From Bacillota bacterium (lineage in GTDB: Bacteria > Bacillota > Bacilli > Paenibacillales > NBRC-103111): a stretch of 9,642 bases of DNA. The DNA lies in assembly GCA_023391955.1 (NCBI GenBank), contig JAEWAA010000135.1, positions 1-9,642 on the forward strand, in the 5' to 3' direction. A program made the translations under genes and the position numbers. The notes under the pieces are model-generated. The model did not search any database. It saw only the letters and a program-made list of their open reading frames with translations, and had not been told where the DNA came from. Shown in pieces: positions 1 to 6,538 of this stretch (position 1 is the first letter of the stretch; the number at the start of each line of letters is the position of its first letter).

Positions 1-34
1 TCTTCCGGAAAGCCGGGAGGCGTCTTTTTTTCAT
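1..34 (+). terminator. Rho-independent terminator of an upstream gene
   Basis: Bases 1-8 can pair with 13-20 around an AAAG loop (six Watson-Crick and two G-U pairs), and a run of seven T follows at 25-31. The first stem base is the first base of the window, so the real hairpin may extend further left or pair differently. It presumably ends transcription of a + strand gene outside the window. Confidence 0.7.
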
Positions 35-56
35 TCATTTCCTTTCAAATTAATGT

Positions 57-85
57 TTGACGGGGGGATAGGAAATTGTTATTAT
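57..85 (+). promoter_or_regulatory. Sigma-A type promoter for the 89-residue gene
   Basis: TTGACG at 57-62 (five of six matches to TTGACA) and TATTAT at 80-85 (five of six to TATAAT) are separated by exactly 17 bases. A second hexamer, a perfect TATAAT, lies at 91-96 but lacks a good -35 at the right distance. Transcription would start near 92, giving a leader of about 200 bases before the ATG at 291. Confidence 0.65.
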
Positions 86-91
86 GTATTT

Positions 92-290
92 ATAATACTT
101 AGTAAACGATAAAGTTTATAAATTAAATATTAATTAAAATAACCCAGAAGAAGCCAGTTTCAATTTTTTTTAGCAAAAGTGTTTCATAAGATCAGAAGCT
201 GGTTAATACCTAATTAAGGTATTTGAATAACGCAAGACCGAACCATTTGGAAATATAAGACAACCGACCCTTGAAGGAGTGTGAGCCACC
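92..290 (+). promoter_or_regulatory. Long AT-rich leader with a near-perfect inverted repeat
   Basis: This non-coding stretch is much richer in A and T than the genes around it. At 205-223 it holds an inverted repeat, AATACCT and AGGTATT, with seven-base arms around AATTA; it could be an operator or a weak RNA hairpin. A short palindrome TTTATAAA lies at 115-122. I see no T-box motif or riboswitch core that I recognise. The ribosome binding site AAGGAG of the next gene is at 274-279. Confidence 0.4.
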
Positions 291-560
291 ATGGCATCTG
301 CAAAGCGCGCTAAAATCCGTGAAGAAGTATTGCAGGAGCTGTATTCCTTTCATTTGGTAGAAAAAGGCCGCAAGGCCATGATTCCAAAAACGTGGGAAGA
401 GATGAATCCTGAGAAATTCTTCGCCCTTGAATATTTGGCTGAAAACCGGCTGATCCGGTTCCAATCCGAAGGCTCCCATTACATGGCCAAAATTACGGCG
501 CAGGGAATTGCCGCATTGAAGAAGAAGAAGGCAGCGGCTGCTGCACAGGCAGTTTCCTGA
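291..560 (+). CDS. Small winged-helix-like protein with Lys/Ala tail, function unknown
   Basis: The protein has 89 residues. The start is an ATG with AAGGAG at 274-279, 11 bases upstream. I do not recognise a named family. Residues 9-26 look helical. Residues 40-76 have the pattern of a winged helix: a helix with ALEYLAENRLI, a turn around SEGSHY, then a strand and helix with the phrase AKITAQGIAAL. This resembles the end of many small Firmicute DNA-binding domains, in which an ITxxGI segment forms the wing and last helix. The tail has four lysines (77-80) and then five alanines (81-85), which could touch nucleic acid. It is transcribed alone: a promoter lies at 57-85 and a terminator at 584-625. 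A small transcription factor or nucleoid-associated protein is possible but is inference. The gene is real with high confidence; its role is open. Confidence 0.8.
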   Translation: MASAKRAKIREEVLQELYSFHLVEKGRKAMIPKTWEEMNPEKFFALEYLAENRLIRFQSEGSHYMAKITAQGIAALKKKKAAAAAQAVS

Positions 561-583
561 TCTCCCATACACCAACAATCAAG

Positions 584-625
584 CAGGAACCAATACGGGG
601 AAGCCCGCTATCCGGTTCCTGTTTT
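584..625 (+). terminator. Rho-independent terminator after the 89-residue gene
   Basis: CAGGAACC at 584-591 pairs perfectly with GGTTCCTG at 614-621, and TTTTTG follows. The loop contains a second small stem, CGGG at 596-599 with CCCG at 604-607. The hairpin separates the 89-residue gene from the peptidase gene. Confidence 0.85.
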
Positions 626-634
626 TGTTGTCCG

Positions 635-663
635 TAGGAATTAGAGCCAATCTGGTGTACAAT
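635..663 (+). promoter_or_regulatory. Possible weak promoter for the peptidase-uup pair
   Basis: TACAAT at 658-663 is a fair -10 hexamer, 17 bases after a poor -35 (TAGGAA, 635-640). A promoter is needed somewhere here because a terminator ends at 625 and the peptidase starts at 703. This is the best candidate, but it is weak. Confidence 0.3.
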
Positions 664-702
664 GAGAAGCTGGGAACCTTTTGAGAGGCGGGATATAATA
701 TT

Positions 703-1788
703 ATGATAACGAAACCCTACATAAACCACATTGATACCGATTATGTGCTGGCTGTGCTGCAGGATTTGCTGGCTATTGCCAGCCCAAGCGGCTTTTGCCA
801 CGAAGTTCTGCTCCGGGTGGAGCGGGAGGCGGCTAAGCTGGGCTGGGCGGTGGAACGCACACCCAAGCAAGCCTGCATCATCACCATCCCCGGTGAAGAA
901 GGAACAGGCACCCTTGCCCTAACGGCCCATGTGGATACTCTTGGCGCCATGGTCCGCTCGGTGAAGAGTTCTGGCACCCTGCGGTTTACTCCAGTGGGCG
1001 GTTACGACATGAACTCCATCGAAGGAGAATATTGCACGGTTCATACCCGCAGCGGCAGCACCTACACCGGCACTATTCTCACCACCGCACCTTCTGTCCA
1101 TGTTTATAAGAACTCCCGGGACCAGAAGCGGGAGGAGGAGAATCTGGAGATCCGGCTGGATGCGCAGGTAACAAACAAGGCTGGAGTAACGGAGCTGGGC
1201 ATCCGCAACGGGGACTATATTTCTTTTGATCCCAGAACCCGCATTCTGGAGAACGGCTACATCAAATCCCGGCACCTGGATGACAAAGCGGGCGTGGCCT
1301 GCTTGTTCGGCTTGGCTGAGCTGATAGCCCGGACGGGAAACAAACCCCATAAGACGCTGAAGCTGATCATTACCTCTTACGAGGAGGTAGGACACGGTGC
1401 TGCGTACATGCCTTCCGACGTGGGTGAGCTGATCGCTGTAGATATGGGAGCCATGGGTGATGACCTGAGCTGTACGGAGCAGGATGTATCCATCTGTGCT
1501 AAGGATTCCTCCGGCCCTTACGATTACACCATGACCACACGCCTTATCCGGCTGGCGGAACGGGATGGCCTGCGTTTTGCGGTGGATATCTATCCCCAGT
1601 ACGGGTCAGATGCGTCAGCAGCTATGCGCGGCGGCAATAACCTCAAAGCCGCATTAATCGGGCCGGGTGTCCATGCATCCCACTCTATGGAGCGCACCCA
1701 CAGGGATGCGTTGATTAATACCATTTCGCTTCTGGCTGCATATGTGCTGGAGACGGAGGATCAGCCGGAAAAGGAGCCGATTGCCTAA
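703..1788 (+). CDS. M42 family metallo-aminopeptidase (FrvX/TET-like)
   Basis: The 361-residue protein has the length and motif order of the M42 family, cytoplasmic aminopeptidases that use two metal ions and often form large tetrahedral particles that trim peptides. The metal-ligand motifs are visible: AHVDT with H76 and D78, HLDDKAG with D193, SYEEVG with E227 (the likely general base) and E228, AVDMG with D247, and a late histidine in HASHSMER, probably H327. By analogy with the family, H76, D193, E228, D247 and H327 would hold the metals. The N-terminal PSG motif (28-30) is also usual for these enzymes. The ATG at 703 is preceded by GAGAGG at 683-688, a rather long 14-base spacing; no better start is seen. 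The stop codon abuts the ATG of the ABC-F gene (TAAATG), so the two are probably co-transcribed. Family members differ in preference (glutamyl, leucyl, lysyl), and substrate cannot be read from the sequence. Members are often mislabelled endoglucanases. Confidence 0.93.
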   Translation: MITKPYINHIDTDYVLAVLQDLLAIASPSGFCHEVLLRVEREAAKLGWAVERTPKQACIITIPGEEGTGTLALTAHVDTLGAMVRSVKSSGTLRFTPVGGYDMNSIEGEYCTVHTRSGSTYTGTILTTAPSVHVYKNSRDQKREEENLEIRLDAQVTNKAGVTELGIRNGDYISFDPRTRILENGYIKSRHLDDKAGVACLFGLAELIARTGNKPHKTLKLIITSYEEVGHGAAYMPSDVGELIAVDMGAMGDDLSCTEQDVSICAKDSSGPYDYTMTTRLIRLAERDGLRFAVDIYPQYGSDASAAMRGGNNLKAALIGPGVHASHSMERTHRDALINTISLLAAYVLETEDQPEKEPIA

Positions 1789-3729
1789 ATGAATGTCCTT
1801 ACAGCAGAAAATCTCACTAAAACCTATGGCGTGAAGGTGCTGTTTAACCAAATCTCCTTCAGCATTGCCGAACGCCAGCGGATCGGGCTCATCGGCATTA
1901 ACGGCACGGGCAAGTCCTCCTTGCTGCGGATATTGGCCGGCCTGGAAACGCCCGATTCCGGGAAAGTGATTCAGCCTGGCGGCTTCCGGATCGCTTACCT
2001 GGACCAATCGCCTGAATTTACCGAATCCATCTCCGTTTTGGATTATATCTTCCGTGGAGAGCTTCCCGCTATGCGGATCATCCGGGATTACGAAGCTGCT
2101 TTGGCTGCCTTAGGCGCAGATCCGGAAAACACTGAGAAGCAGAAGCGGCTGTTCACCGCCCAGCAGGCCATGGACGCTTCCTCCGCCTGGGAGGCGGAAA
2201 CCCATGCCAAAACCATCCTGTCCCGTTTGGGGATCCACGATTATTCCCAGCATGTCAACGAGCTTTCCGGGGGGCAAAAGAAACGGGTTGCCCTGGCCGC
2301 CGCACTGATTCATCCGGCGGATCTTCTGATCCTCGACGAGCCCACCAACCATATTGACAACGAAACCGCGGAATGGCTGGAGGGACAGCTATCCCGTTAC
2401 AGGGGAGCACTGCTTCTGGTGACCCATGACCGGTATTTCCTGGACAGGGTTGCCAACCGTATCCTGGAGCTGTACAAAGGCAGCATCTACCCGTATGAAG
2501 GCAATTACGCTGTTTTCCTGGAAAAGAAAGCGGAACGCGAAGAGATGCAGGCAGCGTCGGAGGACAAACGGCGCAATCTTCTCCGCCGGGAGCTGGAGTG
2601 GCTGCGCCGCGGCGCTCAGGCCCGCTCCACCAAGCAGAAGGCCCGTATCAATCGGGCCGAAGCCTTGCAGAAGCAGGCGCCGGATGCTCCTCAGGAAGCC
2701 ATGGAAATCCAGGTGACGGCCAGCCGGCTGGGCAAAAAGGTGCTGGAGCTGGAGCATGTCACTAAAAACTACGGATCCAAAACCCTGGTGAAGGACCTGA
2801 GCGCCCTGATTCAGCCCGGCGACCGCATAGGGATTATCGGACCTAACGGCAGCGGCAAAACGACGCTGCTCCGGATGCTGGCCGGGCAGCTTCAGCCCGA
2901 CAGTGGGAGCATCGATACCGGAAGCACCGTCCGTATGGCTTATTATACCCAGGAGAATGAGGAGCTGGACCCCAACAAGCGGGTGCTGGAATATATCCGC
3001 GAAGCCGCCGAAACCATTAAGCTGGATGATGGGGTAACGGTTTCTGCTTCCCAGATGCTGGAACGGTTTATGTTTCCCCAGGAGCAGCAATGGACCTACA
3101 TCGGCCGGCTGTCCGGCGGAGAAAAGCGCAGACTGTATCTTCTCCGCACCCTGCTGGGCGAGCCCAATGTGCTGCTTTTGGACGAACCCACCAATGACCT
3201 GGACATTCAGACCCTGACCATTCTGGAGGATTATCTGGAACAATTCCCCGGCACCGTAATCGCTGTTTCTCATGACCGGTATTTCCTGGACCGGGTGACG
3301 GATAAGCTGCTGGCCTTCGAAGGGGAGGGAGAGGTGCGTCCATTCCTGGGAAGCTACTCTGAATATCTCGAAACTCGCAAGGAACAGGAAGCCGCAGACC
3401 GTGAGGTGTCATCCGTTCCCGCACCCAAAAGCCCGGCACAACCGGCTGCCGCGTCCACAAGCGGGACACAATCCTCCCAGAACCGTACCCGCAAGCTATC
3501 CTACAAAGACCAGAAGGAATGGGACGGGATCGAGGAACGGATTGCCGGTCTGGAGGAGGACTTGGAGCGCATCCGCCGGGAGCTGGCAGCATCAGGCAGC
3601 GATTCCGTGAAGGTGCAGGAGCTGTTCCAGGCCCAATCGGATAAAGAAGTGGAGCTGGATGAAGCTATGACCCGCTGGACAGAGCTATCCGAGCTGGTGG
3701 ACGCCATAGAGCGGGAAAAACGCGGATAA
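1789..3729 (+). CDS. uup: ABC-F ATPase, Uup/YfmR type
   Basis: The 646-residue protein has two ABC ATPase domains on one chain and no membrane segment, which defines the ABC-F family of ribosome-acting ATPases. Domain 1 has Walker A GINGTGKS (36-43), signature LSGGQ (159-163), Walker B ending DE at 183-184 and switch histidine H213. Domain 2 has GPNGSGKT (351-358), LSGGE (441-445), DE at 465-466 and H495. The charged linker between the domains (about 240-310) is the part that in this family reaches the P-site tRNA. After a low-complexity Pro/Ala/Ser segment (about 541-567), residues 568-645 form a predicted coiled coil opening with LSYKDQKEWDGIEERI, the C-terminal domain typical of Uup and Bacillus YfmR. 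Homologues help ribosomes through stalls such as polyproline stretches. Both ATP sites look intact. The start lies directly after the peptidase stop, with AAGGAG at 1771-1776 inside the peptidase end. An antibiotic-resistance ABC-F is less likely, because those normally lack this C-terminal domain. Confidence 0.94.
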   Translation: MNVLTAENLTKTYGVKVLFNQISFSIAERQRIGLIGINGTGKSSLLRILAGLETPDSGKVIQPGGFRIAYLDQSPEFTESISVLDYIFRGELPAMRIIRDYEAALAALGADPENTEKQKRLFTAQQAMDASSAWEAETHAKTILSRLGIHDYSQHVNELSGGQKKRVALAAALIHPADLLILDEPTNHIDNETAEWLEGQLSRYRGALLLVTHDRYFLDRVANRILELYKGSIYPYEGNYAVFLEKKAEREEMQAASEDKRRNLLRRELEWLRRGAQARSTKQKARINRAEALQKQAPDAPQEAMEIQVTASRLGKKVLELEHVTKNYGSKTLVKDLSALIQPGDRIGIIGPNGSGKTTLLRMLAGQLQPDSGSIDTGSTVRMAYYTQENEELDPNKRVLEYIREAAETIKLDDGVTVSASQMLERFMFPQEQQWTYIGRLSGGEKRRLYLLRTLLGEPNVLLLDEPTNDLDIQTLTILEDYLEQFPGTVIAVSHDRYFLDRVTDKLLAFEGEGEVRPFLGSYSEYLETRKEQEAADREVSSVPAPKSPAQPAAASTSGTQSSQNRTRKLSYKDQKEWDGIEERIAGLEEDLERIRRELAASGSDSVKVQELFQAQSDKEVELDEAMTRWTELSELVDAIEREKRG

Positions 3730-3762
3730 TCCGTAAAATTTCTTTTTTTCAGGCTCATTTTG

Positions 3763-3771
3763 TGCTACAAT
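3763..3771 (+). promoter_or_regulatory. Extended -10 promoter before the second ABC-F gene
   Basis: TGCTACAAT at 3763-3771 is an extended -10 element (TGn plus five of six matches to TATAAT). The -35 region is only a T-rich stretch (3743-3749) with no good hexamer. It sits in the 96-base gap between the two ABC-F genes, so the second can probably be transcribed separately from the first. Confidence 0.5.
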
Positions 3772-3825
3772 AAACTTTTGAATATATGACTATTCCTTCA
3801 TGGATGAAAAGGCGGTTACGGACGG

Positions 3826-5445
3826 ATGATTACTGTAAGCAATGTATCGCTTAGATATGGCAGCCGCGCGCTGTTTGATGAGGTTAATATCAAGTTTACA
3901 CCCGGGAACTGTTACGGTCTTATCGGCGCCAACGGTGCAGGCAAGTCCACCTTCCTGAAGATTCTCTCCGGCGAGATCGAACCCAGCACCGGTGAAGTAT
4001 CCATCGGTCCCGGCGAGCGGATGGCTGTCCTGAAGCAGAATCATTACGAATATGATGATGTTCAGGTTCTAAAGACGGTTATTATGGGCCACACCAAGCT
4101 TTATGAGATTATGGTCGAAAAAGACGCTATCTATATGAAGGAGAACTTCTCCGACGAGGACGGTATGCGTGCAGCAGAGCTGGAGGGCGATTTTGCCGAG
4201 CTGAACGGCTGGGAAGCGGAATCCGACGCGGCTGAACTGCTGATGGGCTTAGGCATCGGCAAGGATAAGCATGACCTGCTGATGCGTGAGCTGGACGGCA
4301 ATGAGAAGGTCCGTGTCCTGTTGGCCCAGGCCCTGTTCGGCACCCCGCACATCCTTCTCTTGGACGAACCGACGAACCACTTGAACCTGGAATCCATCAC
4401 CTGGCTGGAAAACTTCCTGGCCAAATTTGACGGCACCGTTATTGTGGTATCCCATGACCGTCACTTCCTGAACCAGGTTTGTACCCATATCGCCGATATT
4501 GACTTTGGCAAAATCCAAATGTACGTGGGCAACTACGACTTCTGGTACGAGTCCAGCCAGCTGGCCCAGAAGCTCATGTCCGACAAGAACAAGAAGGTGG
4601 AGGAGAAGCGCAAGGAGCTGGAGGAGTTTATCCGCCGCTTCAGCGCCAATGCCTCCAAGTCCAAACAAGCCACCTCCCGGAAGAAGCAGCTGGAAAAGCT
4701 GACCCTGGATGACATCCGTCCATCGAACCGGAAATATCCGTACTGCCATTTCAAGGCGGAGCGCGAAGCAGGCAAGCAGCTCTTGGCGGTAGAGGGACTC
4801 ACCAAAACCATCGGTGATGAGAAGGTGCTGGATAATATCAGCTTTACCGTGAACAAGGGAGACAAGATTGCTTTTGTAGGCCCTCACGGTCTTTCCAAAA
4901 CCACATTGTTCCAGATCATTATGGGCGAGCTTGAGGCAGATGCAGGCACGTTCAGCTGGGGTGTCACCACCTCCCAGGCTTATTTCCCGAAGGATAACTC
5001 CGAATACTTCGACGGCTGTGACTTGACGCTGGTGGATTGGCTGCGCCAATATTCCAAGGAACAGGACGAAGGGTTTATCCGCGGCTTCCTGGGACGGATG
5101 CTGTTCTCCGGTGAAGAAGCAGTGAAGAAGGCCAACGTGCTTTCCGGGGGCGAAAAGGTGCGCTGTATGCTGTCCCGGATGATGCTGCAGGCGGCCAACG
5201 TCCTGATTCTTGACGAACCCACCAACCACTTGGATCTGGAATCCATTACCGCATTGAACAACGGTCTGGTTGACTTCGACGGCACCATGCTGTTTGTTTC
5301 CCATGACCATCAGTTCATTCAAACCATCGCCAACCGGATCATTGAGATTACTCCTAACGGCATGATCGACAAGATGATGACCACATTCGATGAATATCTG
5401 GAAAATGATGATGTGAAAAGCCAGCGGGAGAAGCTGTATTCCTGA
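3826..5445 (+). CDS. ykpA: ABC-F ATPase, YkpA/YbiT type
   Basis: The 539-residue protein has two ABC domains and no membrane segment. Domain 1 has Walker A GANGAGKS (34-41), a degenerate signature LDGNE (156-160), Walker B ending D180-E181 and H210. Domain 2 has a degenerate Walker A, GPHGLSKT (352-359, with S357 in place of the usual glycine), then LSGGE (439-443), D463-E464 and H493. The linker stretch RFSANASKSKQATSRKKQ (271-288) and the phrase QAYFPKDNSEYF (384-395) match what I remember of Bacillus YkpA and E. coli YbiT, so assignment to this branch is firm. The role is expected to be on the ribosome; YbiT/YkpA proteins are less studied than EttA or Uup. In a head-to-tail pair of domains both defects fall in the same ATP site (Walker A2 with signature 1), leaving the other site intact. 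There is no Uup-type C-terminal coiled coil. The ATG at 3826 has a modest site, AAAAGGCGG, at 3807-3814. The stop overlaps the next start (TGATG). Confidence 0.93.
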   Translation: MITVSNVSLRYGSRALFDEVNIKFTPGNCYGLIGANGAGKSTFLKILSGEIEPSTGEVSIGPGERMAVLKQNHYEYDDVQVLKTVIMGHTKLYEIMVEKDAIYMKENFSDEDGMRAAELEGDFAELNGWEAESDAAELLMGLGIGKDKHDLLMRELDGNEKVRVLLAQALFGTPHILLLDEPTNHLNLESITWLENFLAKFDGTVIVVSHDRHFLNQVCTHIADIDFGKIQMYVGNYDFWYESSQLAQKLMSDKNKKVEEKRKELEEFIRRFSANASKSKQATSRKKQLEKLTLDDIRPSNRKYPYCHFKAEREAGKQLLAVEGLTKTIGDEKVLDNISFTVNKGDKIAFVGPHGLSKTTLFQIIMGELEADAGTFSWGVTTSQAYFPKDNSEYFDGCDLTLVDWLRQYSKEQDEGFIRGFLGRMLFSGEEAVKKANVLSGGEKVRCMLSRMMLQAANVLILDEPTNHLDLESITALNNGLVDFDGTMLFVSHDHQFIQTIANRIIEITPNGMIDKMMTTFDEYLENDDVKSQREKLYS

Positions 5446-5978
5446 TGTTTGATCCCACTGTATTCGATAATGTGAAGGTTGTACTGGAGGGGGAGGTGTA
5501 CGACCAGGATATGACCGGGGCCATTCAGGTATCAGCCCGAGAAGACCTGGTGGACCTTGCCTCCTTCTCCCGAACCTTCCGGATTGCCTTCCGCACCAAG
5601 CCGTCCGCAGGCCGCTATATGGCGTGGGTGGAGCTTTCATCCTCCCTGCGCAACATAGCGGCGGAGATCTTGGAGCAGCCTAAAGCAGAAGCAGGCTGCT
5701 TGCTTTCGGTATCGTTTGCCGCCGCCATCGCCGATGCCAGAGGAGCAGAGGAAATAAACCCGCAAGTGATCTGCGCACAAGCGGATGCCGCGGTCAAAGC
5801 GGTGTGGGGCGGACAATACCAGCTGGAGCAGCAAGTGACCCATACCTATGGCTTCGGGAAAGAAACGGTCAGCCATACCGTCCGTCTTCTGTTCGGGCGG
5901 ACCTTCACCGAAGCGGTGATTGACGACCTTCCCGAGCTGGTTTCCCATACGATCAAAACTTTGGAGCAATTGTCCTGA
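5445..5978 (+). CDS. Unknown protein translationally coupled to the YkpA-like ATPase
   Basis: The 177-residue protein is soluble, with no signal peptide and no membrane segment. I do not recognise its family. The first half looks like alternating strands (VKVVLEGEVYDQDMTG, then FRIAFRT and YMAWVELS). A central Ala-rich stretch around 83-113 looks helical, followed by more strands with HTYGFGKETVSHTVRLLFGR, and the C-terminal 25 residues look helical. No metal-binding or catalytic motif stands out. The ATG shares its A with the TGA stop of the upstream ABC-F gene (TGATG). The only purine-rich site is GGGAG at 5426-5430, 14 bases away, so translation is probably coupled to the ATPase. Codon use and base composition match the neighbours, and the next gene follows after 29 bases. 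The tight coupling suggests a shared or stoichiometric role with the ATPase, but this is inference. Confidence 0.82.
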   Translation: MFDPTVFDNVKVVLEGEVYDQDMTGAIQVSAREDLVDLASFSRTFRIAFRTKPSAGRYMAWVELSSSLRNIAAEILEQPKAEAGCLLSVSFAAAIADARGAEEINPQVICAQADAAVKAVWGGQYQLEQQVTHTYGFGKETVSHTVRLLFGRTFTEAVIDDLPELVSHTIKTLEQLS

Positions 5979-6007
5979 TTCTTACTGCCGACCAAGGAGG
6001 AATAACC

Positions 6008-6478
6008 GTGATACAGGTATTGTTCGTCTGTTTGGGCAACATCTGCCGTTCCCCCATGGCCGAGGCCATATTCCGCCACAAGGTGGAGAAGGCGGGTCTT
6101 GCGGACAAAATCCGGGTGGACTCCGCCGGAACCGGCAATTGGCATACCGGCAAACCGCCACATGAGGGGACCCGCGGAATCCTGAAGGAGTTCGGCATTT
6201 CCGACAAGGGAATTGCCGCCCGCCAGGTGAATGGGCAGGATTTTGGCCTGCACCAGTATATCGTGCCCATGGATGCCGCCAATGTAGCGGACTTGAAGCA
6301 GTTTGCGCCGCAGGGCCACGCAGCCCGGGTGCTGCCTTTGATGGATTACGTGGAGGGACGGGAGCATACGGATGTGCCCGACCCCTATTACACCGGGAAT
6401 TTTCAGGAGGTTTACGAGATGGTGGATGCAGGCTGCGAGGCGCTGCTGACCCACATCCGGCAAGCTGAAAACCTGTAG
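6008..6478 (+). CDS. yfkJ: Low-molecular-weight protein-tyrosine phosphatase, YfkJ-like
   Basis: The 156-residue protein is a complete member of the low-molecular-weight phosphatase family, which removes phosphate from phosphotyrosine (some Firmicute members act on phosphoarginine) in the cytoplasm. The phosphate loop CLGNICRS spans 8-15, with nucleophile C8, second cysteine C13 and R14. The general-acid motif DPYY is at 125-128 with D125. The middle motif PMDAAN (87-92) stands where most members have AMDxxN. Length and the phrase DVPDPYYTGNF match my memory of Bacillus YfkJ better than YwlE. The start is GTG, chosen because a perfect AAGGAGG lies at 5994-6000, seven bases upstream, and the P-loop begins at the usual distance from the N-terminus. 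It follows the coupled unknown gene by 29 bases with no terminator between, so it is probably in the same transcript. The phosphoprotein target is unknown. Confidence 0.93.
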   Translation: MIQVLFVCLGNICRSPMAEAIFRHKVEKAGLADKIRVDSAGTGNWHTGKPPHEGTRGILKEFGISDKGIAARQVNGQDFGLHQYIVPMDAANVADLKQFAPQGHAARVLPLMDYVEGREHTDVPDPYYTGNFQEVYEMVDAGCEALLTHIRQAENL

Positions 6479-6538
6479 CTGACTAAAATCATAACGCAAA
6501 AATACACCTTGGACTTCAATTGGAGGTAGCCAGCCTTT

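Noticed and set aside
694..699. Perfect TATAAT just before the peptidase ATG
   Set aside because: Transcription from it would start after the ATG at 703, and the -35 position (TGGGAA) is poor; it is probably chance.
2389..3273. 294-codon reading frame on the minus strand
   Set aside because: It is opposite conserved ATPase motifs of the Uup-type gene and shows no recognisable protein features.
3723..3749. Possible terminator after the Uup-type gene
   Set aside because: The CGGA/TCCG stem is only four pairs, its three-base loop is the stop codon, and the T-run starts nine bases later; too weak to call.
4249..5640. 463-codon reading frame on the minus strand
   Set aside because: It lies opposite the YkpA-like ATPase and the following gene, whose motifs prove the + strand is coding. 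The translation has no recognisable domain; long antisense frames are common in GC-rich genes with biased third positions.
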